From assembly GCA_019059635.1 (NCBI GenBank), contig JAGVRJ010000015.1:310001-374000 (forward strand): DNA of 64,000 nt, written 5' to 3'. Source of the stretch: Proales similis (lineage: Eukaryota; Rotifera; Eurotatoria; Ploima; Proalidae). This document shows, one piece after another, positions 18,589-29,769 of the stretch (position 1 is the stretch's first letter; every line of letters starts with the position of its first letter). Made by a program: the position numbers and the translations under genes. The notes beneath the pieces were generated by a model. The model searched no databases. It was not told the DNA's origin and saw only the letters and a program-made list of their open reading frames with translations.

Positions 18589-21500
18589 TTAGGCCTGGTC
18601 GGCCATGACATAGGAAATGTCGTCCCAGGGGTGACGATAGAGGCCCTGTTTGAGTCTCTTCTGGTCGAGGAAATGGCCAATGAAGCCCATGCTGCGGCCC
18701 AGAACGAACAGACCGTTGAGGGTTCCGCACTCGACGAGCTCGTTTGCCTCCTCGAGTGTGAAGCAGCCGCTGTGGCGCAGGAGGTCCATCATGGAGACGC
18801 CGATCACACCGTCGACGTTCAGGATCAGGTTGGGCTTCTTCGACGTCGTGATCTTTTCCACCTCGATGGCGTAGTCGAGCATGGGCGTGCTGGGAAAGTG
18901 CTCTTTGGCGTACTGACGCAGCAGCATCACTCTCATGTCCGGGTTGTTGAGCGACTTGACGCGATGGCCAATGCCCATGATGAGCTTGCCCTCCTTCCTC
19001 ATCTTGTTGACAAAGTCCATGGGACTGAGGCCAGAGTCATAAGCCTCGCCGAACATGCGCGCGGCACCATCCAGAGCTCCGCCGAATCGATCGCCGATGG
19101 TTAGCAGACCAGAGGCCAGACACGAGACCAAGTCCTTGCCGGCTCGGGCGCACACAATCGTGTTGTGCGCTCCGCTCACCGCTGGCCCGTGGTCGGCAGT
19201 GACCATCAAGCACATTTCAAAGTACTTGCAAGCATACTTGGGCAGGCGCTTGCGGAACCAAAGCAGACTGAGAACGCCGCCGATGCCCATCTCTTCCTTG
19301 ATCACCTCAGTGATGGGCATTCCGGCGTAGAGCAGCTCTTGGCCGCGGTCGTCGCAAATGCTCGACATGAAGCTGGCCGGCTTGCGAATCAGACCCAACT
19401 CGCGCGCCCAGTCGTAGTCCATGGGCACCGTGGGCGGGATCGGCTCCTCGCTCTCCACAATCACTCGATCGGCGACCAGCTTGTCGTAGACCTTTTTGAT
19501 CAAATCGCCGAGGTCGTCGAACGAGTTGGGCACGTGGGCGCCTGCTTCCTTAAGCGCCTGGTTCTTGGCAGTCGCCTGCTCGGCCTGGGCGTTGGCGCAC
19601 GAGCCGGCGTGGCCGAACTGCACCTCGGACGAGAACATGCTCGCACATGTGCCGATGCACCAGGCGATCAGCGGCTTGGTCACTCGCTTCGACTTGATCG
19701 CCTCGATGATTTTGTACTCTTCTTGGCCTCCGACTTCGCCCAGCAAGACCATCATTTTCACTTCGGGCTCCTGCTCGTAGCGAAGGATGTGATCGATAAA
19801 AGTTGTGCCTGGATAGCGATCGCCGCCGATGGCCACTCCTTCGTAGACTCCGTTCGAGTTGCGCGCGATTATGTTGTTCAACTCGTTTGACATTCCGCCC
19901 GAGCGCGACACGTAGGCAACACTGCCCGGTCTGTACAGCTTGGACATGAGGATGTTGTCCAGCATGCCGCCCGTGTTGCCGATCTTGAAGCAGCCGGGCT
20001 TGATGCCGCCCACAGTGGCCGGTCCGATGATGCTCACATTGCGCGCCTCGGCCAACTTGATCATTCGACGCGTGAGCTGCTCGGGAATGCCCTCGGCAAT
20101 TATGGCGATGCATCTGATCTGCGGATAGGTCAGAGTCTCAATGGTGCTCTCATAGGCCGAGCGCAACGAGGCAAAGTTGATCAGCACGTCGGCGTCCGGA
20201 TGCTTGCGCATTGCGTCGCTCATGTTCTTGTAGATCGGAATCAATATCTCCTTGTGGCCCCAGTAGAACTTTTGCTTGTGATCGCCAGTGAACGGATAGA
20301 TCATGGCCACCACGGACGGCTCTTGACGCGAGCACACATGGTCAAAGTCGAGCATTCCCTGCACGGCCTTGTTCTGCAGGCCCCACACGATCGCCTTGGT
20401 CTTGTTGCTGAACAACGGCTTCACGTCGTCCTTGCTAATGTTCACGTAGTCGGCCGGCACCGGCGTCTCTCGCTTGGCCGACTGAGAGGCGCCCGACGCG
20501 CTCCTGGCCGCTCGTTGAACTGCGTCGCTCTCGGCAAACGACGAGGTCGGCAGCAAAAAGTTGGCGGTGGTGGTCGACTGCTTCGCTGGCTCGGGTATGT
20601 CTCGCTTGCCCAGAGCGAGGCCCACTATCGCGGTCATGTGCGTCTCGGGACCGAACACGTGAATGGGAATATTGAGCGCATGGCCAGTCTCTCGCATCAC
20701 TCGCAGGCCCTCCTGATAGTTGGGACCGGCTCGTCGCACGTAAATTCGCACGTTGTACTCGATCAGCTTTTCACAGTACTGATGCAGCGCCTTCACAATG
20801 CCCTTGAAGGTGGCGGCCACGTTGGTGAAGTTGGCGATTCCGCCGCCGATCAGCAGCACCTTGCCCTCCGGATGCTTCTCCTTGGTCATCAGCTGCAGTA
20901 TCGTCTTGGCGTACTCGAACGTCTGCTGCTCGCTCGGCGCTCCGGAGTACTCGCCGTAGTTGGCCAACTCGCTCGCGCCGCCAAGGTCGCAGATCGTGTC
21001 ACTGTAGATCACACTGGCGCCACCGCCGGCCACCATGGTCCAAATACGACCGCGCGGGTTCAGAACGGTGAGCTTGAGCGACGCGCCCGACTTTGAGTCC
21101 AGCTCGGCGATGTACGCCTCTTCCGGATAGGCATCTCGGCCGAACGGAGGCGGAAAGTCAATCTCGCCCCATTTGGACTTGCACAAGTACTCGGCCGTTT
21201 GATCGATTTTGCAGGCCAGATCGAGCACGTGAATGCACTCGTCGAGGACAACAAGCGGATTGATCTCCATGTAGGTGAAATGAAGCTCCATGTAGGCGTG
21301 GAACAGACTGCTGGTGAACTGCACAAGCTTCTCCTTTTTGCTCTGATTGGCCACGTTCCTGAACAGCTGAGTGGCGAGCTCGGCCTCTTTCAGCTGCTGG
21401 TCGATCTTGACCGTGTAGGCCAGCGCCTTGGCGTCCACGTCTCCGATGTCCACGCCGCCCTCGTGGTGGAACAAAATCGTCTCGCCCTCTCGGTGAGAGT

Positions 21501-21861
21501 AAATGCAAATGTAAAACTCCTCCTGGGGCTGGTGCGGCACAAACGGCTCGATGATGAAGTTGTTGAGCTTGCCGCTGGCGCGTCCCACTTGAATCTCTTT
21601 GTCGAATCGGTCGGCGACCCATTGCTTCACTCCGTTGAGGTCGGTGTTCACCTTGATGAGACCGAGCTTGCCGCGTCGCTTGATTAGCTGATCGGGCTTG
21701 ACTACAAGCTTGCTCGAGTTGAGCCATGGACTCTGCGCCACAATCGCTTCCCAGTCAGCCGAGCCGTCGTAGACCGCCGCCTGGATCGGACTTATGATCG
21801 AGGCCAGGTACTTGGACAGCAGCTGCTTTCCTTTCGCTTCTCTAATCGCTTTGGCTGACAT
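18589..21861 (-). CDS. ACLY: ATP-citrate synthase (ATP-citrate lyase)
   Basis: ACLY cleaves cytosolic citrate with CoA and ATP to acetyl-CoA and oxaloacetate, feeding lipid synthesis and histone acetylation. One intronless frame of 1090 residues (human 1101) starts [15 protein letters not shown]. The N-terminal ATP-grasp/CoA-ligase part is followed by the Ser/Gly-rich linker at about 450-490. Next are the CoA-binding part ([20 protein letters not shown]) and the phospho-His loop [12 protein letters not shown] with the catalytic His near residue 751. The C-terminal citrate-synthase-like domain has [14 protein letters not shown] and [15 protein letters not shown]. The vertebrate Akt/PKA target R-T-A-S is replaced by PTSSFAES, which lacks the Arg at -3. 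A (CT)n tract lies 140-155 nt upstream; minus-strand AATAAA at 18430-18435. Confidence 0.98.
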   Translation of the reverse strand: MSAKAIREAKGKQLLSKYLASIISPIQAAVYDGSADWEAIVAQSPWLNSSKLVVKPDQLIKRRGKLGLIKVNTDLNGVKQWVADRFDKEIQVGRASGKLNNFIIEPFVPHQPQEEFYICIYSHREGETILFHHEGGVDIGDVDAKALAYTVKIDQQLKEAELATQLFRNVANQSKKEKLVQFTSSLFHAYMELHFTYMEINPLVVLDECIHVLDLACKIDQTAEYLCKSKWGEIDFPPPFGRDAYPEEAYIAELDSKSGASLKLTVLNPRGRIWTMVAGGGASVIYSDTICDLGGASELANYGEYSGAPSEQQTFEYAKTILQLMTKEKHPEGKVLLIGGGIANFTNVAATFKGIVKALHQYCEKLIEYNVRIYVRRAGPNYQEGLRVMRETGHALNIPIHVFGPETHMTAIVGLALGKRDIPEPAKQSTTTANFLLPTSSFAESDAVQRAARSASGASQSAKRETPVPADYVNISKDDVKPLFSNKTKAIVWGLQNKAVQGMLDFDHVCSRQEPSVVAMIYPFTGDHKQKFYWGHKEILIPIYKNMSDAMRKHPDADVLINFASLRSAYESTIETLTYPQIRCIAIIAEGIPEQLTRRMIKLAEARNVSIIGPATVGGIKPGCFKIGNTGGMLDNILMSKLYRPGSVAYVSRSGGMSNELNNIIARNSNGVYEGVAIGGDRYPGTTFIDHILRYEQEPEVKMMVLLGEVGGQEEYKIIEAIKSKRVTKPLIAWCIGTCASMFSSEVQFGHAGSCANAQAEQATAKNQALKEAGAHVPNSFDDLGDLIKKVYDKLVADRVIVESEEPIPPTVPMDYDWARELGLIRKPASFMSSICDDRGQELLYAGMPITEVIKEEMGIGGVLSLLWFRKRLPKYACKYFEMCLMVTADHGPAVSGAHNTIVCARAGKDLVSCLASGLLTIGDRFGGALDGAARMFGEAYDSGLSPMDFVNKMRKEGKLIMGIGHRVKSLNNPDMRVMLLRQYAKEHFPSTPMLDYAIEVEKITTSKKPNLILNVDGVIGVSMMDLLRHSGCFTLEEANELVECGTLNGLFVLGRSMGFIGHFLDQKRLKQGLYRHPWDDISYVMADQA

Positions 21862-22563
21862 CTAAAACTCGACGCAAATCACCAATCTCGTGAAACGGGC
21901 TTCTCGTGAGCTAACAAAAACCGAATTGCAAAGCTTAAGCGAGCTCGAATCGACTCATTTAAACAAATAGCGCCCCCTCTTCTCATTTCGCTCTCATTCT
22001 CTCTCTCTCTCTCTCTCGTTTGATCGCTCGATCGCTTTTTTTGCGTTCTAATGTTGTCGGCCTCTGTTTAGTGAATGCCAATGAACGTCTTGCATCTATT
22101 GCTCCGATCGATTTGCATCATCGTCATCATGCAAATTAAGCTGCCTGTGCAATTGTTGTTATGCTTGCGATTATGAAGAAACGGGAGGCGACACAGGAGC
22201 GCGCTCGCTTGCTTCTCTATTCAGACAATTTGGCTCTTACCAAGACAAACGCGTGCCAGCTTGTCTTTTTATGCACTGGGCCGATAAAGCCGATTTGTCG
22301 CAACTCGACATCATCATCATCAAAATCGAGTCCAATGTGCAGCTAGACAAAAGTGGTCCCATTTAATCTTGAGCTGCATGATCATAAATAGGACAAGCGC
22401 AGAGGCAAACATTCAATTATAAAGGGATAAAATGCTCGGCAAGTCAGTTGACTCGGCGTCTGATCCCGGCCTAAGAAAGGACCTCTAAAGATCAATAAAC
22501 ATGTTTGCCTCGCTTAGCTTTTGTTTATTTCCATAAACGAGCGACTGTCAAGCAGAGGCCAGT
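21862..22563. other. Intergenic: ACLY promoter and LARS1 3' UTR
   Basis: Contains a (CT)n tract at about 21999-22016 and, for LARS1, a minus-strand AATAAA near 22520. A 61-codon plus-strand frame at 22161 looks non-coding. No gene is seen. Confidence 0.5.
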
Positions 22564-25500
22564 CTACTCGTAGAATATCACCGGCTTGCCGGGCGCCACA
22601 TCCTCGAACGAGAACTCGCCGTCGACGGCGTCCGTTGTGTAGCCGACGCTGAGCTCCTCTAGGCCCAGAGTGCCTTTAAGGTACTCAAAGTTGGTGTTGA
22701 GCACATCGAGCTCGTCAAACTCGAGCGTCTGGTTAAGACTCCTCAGGCCACGTTTGTCGACTTGTTCTTTCAGATAGGCAACGAACGGCATCACTTTCTT
22801 TTGAAATTTCTTCAACTCTTCTTTTCGACCGAGCTCGGCCGCGATGGTCTTGTTGTCCGGGAACGCGTTCTGCTCGTCGTACATTCGCTTCAGAGTGTCG
22901 AGCACAACCTGCTGCCAGACGGGAAAAGTCTTGGCCACAAATATCTTCGCCTTGGTCGGATTGTTCGACACGGCCGGCGCGTTCTTGTCGGCTTTTTTGC
23001 CCTTTGAAATTCATTTACTGAGCAGCAGCTGGCCAGGCATTGGGCGTCTACTCACCTTGCTCTTGGCGTTCTGGAAAGCCTTTTGTCGCGTGCGAAAGTC
23101 GTGAACCGCCTCGCCAAAGTACTCTGAGCACTTGATTAGGGTCTCATTCACTGGACCAGCAGTGGGCCAACGGGCATCCATAATCGAGCCGGGCTTGTTG
23201 AGCACGCTGCGCCAAATGTAGTCGCAAATGTGCGGGCAAATGGGCGACAGCAGAATCAGCTGAGTCTCGATAAAGCGGAATATGAGGCCGGCATGCAGCT
23301 GCTGGTTGGCGCTTATTTCACGGTAGCGGTCGCGCGCCGTCTGGAATTCATAGAAGCCGCTCTTGAGCGCCTCTTTGTACATCATGGCGTCATAGTGTCG
23401 CTTGGTCACTTCGATCGTCTGATTTATCTCGCTTTCGAACACTCGCTCGGCAAACGTCTCGAGCGGCGAGTCTTCTGCCTTGAGCTGACCACGGTTCTCG
23501 ACCATCTCTCGGCACCACTCGTTGAAGGCGAACAGTCGAAGTAAATTGGCTTCGGCGACCGCCTCCACAAAATTGGCGTCCTCGACAGTGTCGCCCGCAT
23601 CGGCCAATGTCATTCTCATGCCGTCGGCCGAGTATTTTTCGATGGCTTGTGTCAGCGTCAGAAAGTTTCCTGTTGACTTGGACATCTGAAAAGGGCAATT
23701 ATGGTCCGATTAGAATCCGAACAGAGACGAGAGGCGAGCGGCTACTTTTTCCGAGTTGAGCAGCAAGTGTCCGTTGGCTCTTATGGAGCGCGGCCACTTG
23801 CTCGGCTCCGTGTCCCAAATGGCGCAGTGGTTGTATATGAAGTAGGTCAAGTGATTGGGAATGAGATCTTTGCCAGAGACGCGCAGATCGACCGGATACC
23901 AAAAGTGAAACTCGCGTCTCATCTGCTCGAGCTCGGCCCGCTTGCTTTCCAGCTGAGCAGGCAGTGGCGTGTCGACGAAAAACACATAGTCCCAGAACTC
24001 GTCGCTCGTCTCCTCTGGCTTTAGTGTGGCTTTGCCCGGCGTCTTGCCGAATATGTCGCCTTGAAGGTAGTGAGCGATCGCGTAGTACGCCATGTAAATG
24101 GTCGAGTCAGACAGCGACTCGATCAAGTACTGCTTGTCCCAAGGCAGCAGAGTGCCGAGCCCGTACGACCTTGAGCACGCATGGCCCTCAAGCCAGTCGA
24201 GAGTGGCCTCGAAGTTTCTTCTCGACTCCTCGTGATACGTTTCAATGTTCTTGAGCGCCTCCTTCACTTGGCTCTTCCACTCGGCGTTGCCGTAGTCCAA
24301 GTACCTGTCGGGAAAATGCCGTTCAGATTCGCGTTGATTCGCGCCTGCCTCTGGAACTCACCATTGATCGCAGAGGGCGACCACGCATTCGTCTCCCGAT
24401 CGCGAGACGACCTTTTTCTCCGGCTCCTGGTACATCTTCGCCAGACCCTGTCTCACCATGTCGTCTTGAATTTCTTTCTTCACGTCGATTATCTTCTTGC
24501 CGGCATATTGTCCCACGACCAGAACCTAGCGATACGTGCATAGAAACAAGCGTGAAAAAGCCCAGAGCGAACAAGACCAACTCACGCCTTCGTAGAAGCC
24601 CTTCAAGTAGACGCGCTCTTTGGCCTCCTGCAGCTTGACTTGGTCGTTTTGGCTTTGAATCTTCAACTCGTCGCAGACTTTGGGCGCGGCCAGGTTGCCT
24701 AGTCCTTCGATTTCGATTATCGGAATCTGGCGTTCGCTCAACATCAGACTTTGGCAAATTGAGCAGAGCAAAACTGAATTACTGGCTCAAATGGCAGGAC
24801 CATGTCGTCGGTCAAATTGAACTTTTCTCTCATCGGCTTCTTCTTCTTCAGATCGTTCAGGGCAGTGTAGTCGTCGGGAGAGTCGGATGGCACACTGGTC
24901 ACCACACCGGTTCCTTTGTCCTCTTTGATGGTCATCATGGGCAGCGAGTAGACAAAGTCGAGTTGGCTGAGCGGCGCCTTGAGCTTCAGTCCGAGCAGAT
25001 CTTGTCCCTTGAGCTCGGCCAAGACGTCGAATTTGCCGTTCTGGCTCGTGAAGCCCTGGTAGCTCATGTTTCTCGCCGCTCGTCGCGTGCAAATGTAATA
25101 GTCGTTGTCGACCGTCTCGAACAGGACATAGGTGATGTCCGGATGGAGCCAACAGTTGGTCTGACCGTACATGGTCTCGGGCCGAAGCGTGGCAGCCACC
25201 ATGAAGATGGGCTTGTCGGCGAATTTACTTCAAGTTCGCAAGTGGCGGTTTTGAGGAGGCAAAGAGAGTCGGCCAGAAGTGGTCAATTTACCTGAGCTTG
25301 TCGGGCAGCGGCTGATCGACGACCTGCAGTTTGATCAGCGTGTAGCCTTGAGGGCCGACATTCTCGCCTGAGCTGCGATCGTGATCCATGCACGGCTGGC
25401 CGTCCTTGGGCGAGTAGATCGTGTAGCGCTTGCCGAACATGATCTTCTTCTTCTCTCGCAGTTTGTTGAACTGCCACCTGACGAACGAGTCGTAGTACGG

Positions 25501-26253
25501 ATTGTAGTCGGTGGTCACAAACGTTCGTCTCCAGTCGACCTTCACGCCCATTTTGCTCAGATCCTGAATAGTCAATGGGCTGAAGTAGCGAATCCAGTGA
25601 ATGGGGTCCGCAAAGTCCTTGATCTCTTCGTCGGAGAGGCCCAGACTCTGCATGATTTGCCATTGGTATTTTGCGTTTATGTTCTTGGCCGCTGCTTTGG
25701 ACTTGAAAGCAAATTGCAAGTTGGCTTTGTGAATGTGAAACAAGATGCAAATTGAAACCTTTTTGCTTTTGCCCTTGTCCTTGGGGTCGATTTCGGCCGA
25801 GAAGATCTTGAGATTGTCGAGCTCCTTTTCGACATTCTCTTGCTCGGCGGCCTTGTCGAAGTCGGGCGGATAGCCAAAGTCTTCCATTTCGCGCTTGAGC
25901 TTGTCTGCACAGGCCTTGATCGGCATGCCGGTACAATGCAGACCGAACGGAAAGAGGCACTTTTTGCCCAGCAAACGCTGATAGCCGACAGCAAACTCAC
26001 ACTTGGACAGAGTGAATGTGTGGCCCAAGTGCAGGCGACCGTTCATGTACGGATAAGGAAACGTGACCACGTACTTGTCGCTTAAGATTGCTGTTTAGGA
26101 TGCGAGACGAGGACGGACGCCCATCTGCACTTACGATTCTTGTTCGCACGCGTCTTGCTCGAATGTGTGCTCGGCGCGCCACTTGTCCTGCATCTCCTGC
26201 TCAATGGCTAAAATGGCATTCAGCTTGGTGTTGCTCTTCTTTCCTGAATCCAT
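22564..26253 (-). CDS. LARS1: Cytosolic leucyl-tRNA synthetase, lacking the usual C-terminal domain
   Basis: Charges tRNA-Leu with leucine; in animals it also reports leucine to mTORC1. Nine exons: 26135-26253, 25759-26080, 25292-25701, 24783-25227, 24586-24726, 24362-24525, 23746-24304, 23056-23685, 22564-23001; 3228 nt, 1075 residues. The class I HIGH motif is HLGH (57-60). The CP1 editing domain has [12 protein letters not shown] and a [15 protein letters not shown] block. KMSKS (720-724) is split by a phase-0 intron between K and M. The anticodon-binding domain follows. The protein stops at [13 protein letters not shown], about 100 residues before the human C-terminus. The 57-nt intron 25702-25758 has no stop in the coding frame, so retention would add 19 residues. 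Confidence 0.96.
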
Positions 26254-26879
26254 CTGGTCGTCGATTAAGAAGTGTCAAGTCTAAACCAAGCAAGTTTTCA
26301 GCTGAGACGTTGCCAACAGGTCAAAGTTCTATCGTGTTCTCTCTTGCAGTCGTCGTCGTCGTCGTCGTCTTAGTCGTCAAATCTCTGTTTTGATGTTCTC
26401 TATTTAAATGACGTCCCATACACGCTGTTAGACCTGTGCCAAGCACATGCAAGCGTGTGCTTTTATTGGGAAATTACATTAACAATTGCGCAACTGAATC
26501 GACAGCATCAACCGGAGCCCTCCACCAGATCAGGAATAAAAGCCCGCTTAATACCGCTGGGCGACTCAAAGTGACTTGATGCCGCTCTGTATCGATTATC
26601 ATGCAAATTTGATAGTCTGAGTGCGCTCCTATTTTGTTATCTTTGATCTAAAACTGTGAACAAAAAAACGTTCGGCTGTAAAGACAACAAAGGCGCCTTT
26701 GCTCATGACAAAGAGGTGAGAAAAGATTTGCGGCCAGTTTGGCACCTGAGGAAATTGAGCATCAAAAGAGTCAAATGCACCGCCTTTCGCGAGCACTGGC
26801 GAAGCCCTTAATAAGCCAAGTAGCTTACCTGAGATTAGAAATTGAACAAAAAGAAAAAAAAAAAGAAAGAGATTTGACA
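26254..26879. other. Divergent intergenic region between LARS1 and the orphan receptor
   Basis: Contains a (GTC)n microsatellite at about 26349-26372 close to the LARS1 start. A 47-codon extension upstream of the receptor gene has no convincing start. No gene is seen. Confidence 0.45.
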
Positions 26880-29228
26880 ATGCTTGCTCTTTGGCTTATT
26901 GTCCCCTTATCGCTGAATGCTTGTATACTGGTTAGCTCGAAAGCTGCATGCACGGCTGGATATCAAGTGGGAGTAAATCACGATGGACCAGGGGAAGAGA
27001 ACATCGGATCGATCCAAGTAGATTGCGAATTCATTAATGAACCTGACCATTATGACGCAATACTTATTTTGCAAGAAGTCGAAAATTACTGTTACAATTT
27101 TCCGCAGAAGCTGTTTTTCCAGGCGCTTTATGAGGGCAACCGACCCCTGAGCCGAACTCACAGCGGCGATATCTGGCTTTACTCACTCTCAGAAGACTGC
27201 AGTCAAAGAGTAGTTTTGATTATTGCAAGTTTGTATGGTCTAGATGGGATAGACAGCGAATACAAGTTCTCTTGGCCGGACAAACGGCCGTATAAGCTTG
27301 AATTAGACTTATTCGATCTATATTTGAGAAGCGGGAGTGAGAGAAAGCCTGCGGCTTGTGTCCGCACTGAGAATGCAACCAAGCCTGAATTCCAGCCTCA
27401 ACGAAAAAAGTCAATCAATTTCTTTAAAAATAACATTTACCACCGAGACACGTGCGACCAAATATTCTTGAACGCGTTCATTGACGAGCTCAGTTTCAAG
27501 GAAGTAACCAACTCGTTGGTTCAATACAACTATGTTGGTTTTACTGAGTCAATGAATGCCCAAGAGCTTAGATCGTTTGTCGACGGTTATCACATGTCAG
27601 GCTACCGCTACGATTTCGATAAGCGCCTGTTCCCCTCATCGGTGTTCAGTCGAACTGGCAAAATATGGCTTGACGCAGTGGCCAATTCATTCGATCCAGA
27701 AGTACTGAAAGGCAGCCGTTTGAGTCTGATCAAGTTGACTCTGGTCCGAACAGCAGAGTTTCTCAACAATAACATAAAATGGCTCGACTTTGAAAATCAG
27801 CGGGCAACAAGAAAAAGCCTTAGGATCGAAGTTTCCGATATAAACGAATACAATACATTTAATAGCACAATCATAAATGATGAATTCCATCGAAACCAAC
27901 AAATTTTTAGGCCTACTAATTTCTGCATCTTTTATCGCATCAAAAGCAAGAATCTGAATGTTAGACTCAACGGATTTCTGATTGAACGAGCTGCTCAAAG
28001 AACCTGCAACTGCGAACTCTTCTGGCTCATAGAGAACCTTTACAAGTCAGATCCAAGGCAAACACCTGAAATATACGAGACATTCGGCGAGTGCGACCAA
28101 AAGCGCTCTCAGCTGCTCACAGATTGTGATTTTGCAATAATCACATCAAGATGCGAGAACTTCACTGTAAATCATGTCCCCAGTCAAGGCGCCTACGACA
28201 TGGTAATGGATTTCCGATTCGTCGAGTTCCTGCTCGAAGTAGTTCTAGGGCCTTTGGTGAACCTGGCGGCGTTTGTGGCCAACCTGATTGTGATTCTCGT
28301 GTTTGGCAAGATCAAGAGATCGAGCGAGTACCGCAAGAGCAAGCTCACAGACAAGAACAGGTACATGTGGGACTACGTGCACCTCAACTCTGCGTTCATG
28401 CTTGCACAATCACTCATATTCACTCTGAGCATTCTGACCAACTGCTTTGGTCGGGGCAGCATCTACTGTCCCAAGTTCTTCAACACCCACATGGGCCACG
28501 CCTTCTACCTGTTTGTTGAGGGCTACTTGGGCAACTGCTTGAGGCTGATGAGCAACTTCACCAACACGATGTTTGTGCTCTATCGCTACGCCGTCAACAT
28601 GGACCGATTTGAAAAGTTTAGGAAGCAAACGCCGAAAAGGGTACTAGCTCACGCGATGGTTGTAGTCTTATTGCTAAGCCTCGTGAGAGTCTTTGTCAAC
28701 GAGAGATACAACTTAAAGGTCTTTTCGAAAAACTTGAATTATGTTTATGATCTTCCCAATTTTAATCTTATTCGAAGATTTTCAAACGACTTGGGAAAAG
28801 CGTTCTATTTTTCAAATCTCTTGTTGGGCAATGCGGTCTTTACTCTGATTGCTCTAGCATTTGACTGCCGACTGCTGTTCAATCTCAAGAAGAGTGAAAC
28901 CCGGAAACAGCAGTCGGAAATGCGCATCACCAAAATGATTGTGATGAACGGCCTTTTCTCGTTTTGCTTTCGCTTTCCGGAAATTTCAGTCGCTGCACTT
29001 CATACTTTTTATTACGTCGACTACAGCAGATACTACCCTCCTCTCTTTTTCACTGGACCCTTCAGTCTCTATGCGTTGTTCTTAACGAGCATCTCTCAAT
29101 TTCTCTTCTCATTCAGCTTGCTCGAGAACTTTTTCACGCTTCTCTTGTTCAATCAAAACTTCAGCAAAGAGGCGAAATCTCTGTTTTGTCGCAGAGATGT
29201 TTCTAAAGACCAGCCGGCGAAATTTTAA
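26880..29228 (+). CDS. Orphan seven-transmembrane receptor with a large extracellular domain
   Basis: One exon of 782 residues, if translation starts at ATG 26880, where a signal peptide begins (MLALWLIVPLSLNACILVSS). A frame extension upstream starts with a poor Lys-rich segment and was not used. Residues about 25-440 are an N-glycosylatable ectodomain with scattered Cys and no domain I recognise. Seven hydrophobic helices follow: TM1 at about 448-472 (VNLAAFVANLIVILVFG), then blocks at LNSAFMLAQSLIF, CLRLMSNFTNTMFVLYRYAV, VLAHAMVVVLLLSLV, FSNLLLGNAVFTLIAL, IVMNGLFSFCFRF and LFLTSISQFLFSF. TM3 ends in YRYAV in place of DRY. The topology resembles rhodopsin-like peptide receptors, but the ectodomain is unusual. 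The gene is visibly more AT-rich than its neighbours. Poly(A) signal near 29367. Confidence 0.8.
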   Translation: MLALWLIVPLSLNACILVSSKAACTAGYQVGVNHDGPGEENIGSIQVDCEFINEPDHYDAILILQEVENYCYNFPQKLFFQALYEGNRPLSRTHSGDIWLYSLSEDCSQRVVLIIASLYGLDGIDSEYKFSWPDKRPYKLELDLFDLYLRSGSERKPAACVRTENATKPEFQPQRKKSINFFKNNIYHRDTCDQIFLNAFIDELSFKEVTNSLVQYNYVGFTESMNAQELRSFVDGYHMSGYRYDFDKRLFPSSVFSRTGKIWLDAVANSFDPEVLKGSRLSLIKLTLVRTAEFLNNNIKWLDFENQRATRKSLRIEVSDINEYNTFNSTIINDEFHRNQQIFRPTNFCIFYRIKSKNLNVRLNGFLIERAAQRTCNCELFWLIENLYKSDPRQTPEIYETFGECDQKRSQLLTDCDFAIITSRCENFTVNHVPSQGAYDMVMDFRFVEFLLEVVLGPLVNLAAFVANLIVILVFGKIKRSSEYRKSKLTDKNRYMWDYVHLNSAFMLAQSLIFTLSILTNCFGRGSIYCPKFFNTHMGHAFYLFVEGYLGNCLRLMSNFTNTMFVLYRYAVNMDRFEKFRKQTPKRVLAHAMVVVLLLSLVRVFVNERYNLKVFSKNLNYVYDLPNFNLIRRFSNDLGKAFYFSNLLLGNAVFTLIALAFDCRLLFNLKKSETRKQQSEMRITKMIVMNGLFSFCFRFPEISVAALHTFYYVDYSRYYPPLFFTGPFSLYALFLTSISQFLFSFSLLENFFTLLLFNQNFSKEAKSLFCRRDVSKDQPAKF

Positions 29229-29769
29229 TCGATTTTAGTTTTTTAAGCCTCAAATTCATGTTAACGTCAATGCCAGATGTCATGTTTCAGCTAATTTAAA
29301 CTAAAGCGTTTGCCAGCAATCGGTTGGACTCGCTCTATTTTGTATAAGGAAGCTTAAATTTGAATCAATAAAAAAGCGAACGTCCACCAATGAAATTTGA
29401 CAAGACGCCTATTTAATAGTGAACTGCTTAAAATACATATTTGCTTATATCTTTTTTCAATCGAACCTTTATCAGAAGATAGTTCAGGATTTCGTCGTTT
29501 TGTCAGCCAAATGGTTCAATCGACCAACCAGTCAAGTTTCTAAGCTCACAGATCACAGATTTTTCCGAACGGGGCTTTAGGTACGAACCTAACCTAAACC
29601 TTAGCTGGCACATTCCTCCTAACTGTTCAGTTTGATTCGCCATTTATTTCGTCTTCATCACAGCCTTTCGTTTATTGCTTTGTATTTGCAGAATTTAAGG
29701 CCGGTTAGGAACAAGCGTTTATTATTATCAAAGGAGAGGGAGAGTGACCAAAGGCCTGGATGAGAAGGC
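29229..29769. other. Convergent 3' UTRs of the receptor gene and RAD54
   Basis: Plus-strand AATAAA near 29367; minus-strand AATAAA at 29643-29648 and 29716-29721. Otherwise AT-rich, with no gene seen. Confidence 0.5.

Noticed and set aside
26739..26879. N-terminal extension of the receptor frame by 47 codons
   Set aside because: It begins with TTG, is Lys/Glu-rich and would bury the signal peptide; ATG 26880 starts a clean leader.
29580..29605. CCTAACCTAAACC, resembling the arthropod telomere repeat
   Set aside because: Only two or three units in a 3' UTR; chance similarity is likely.
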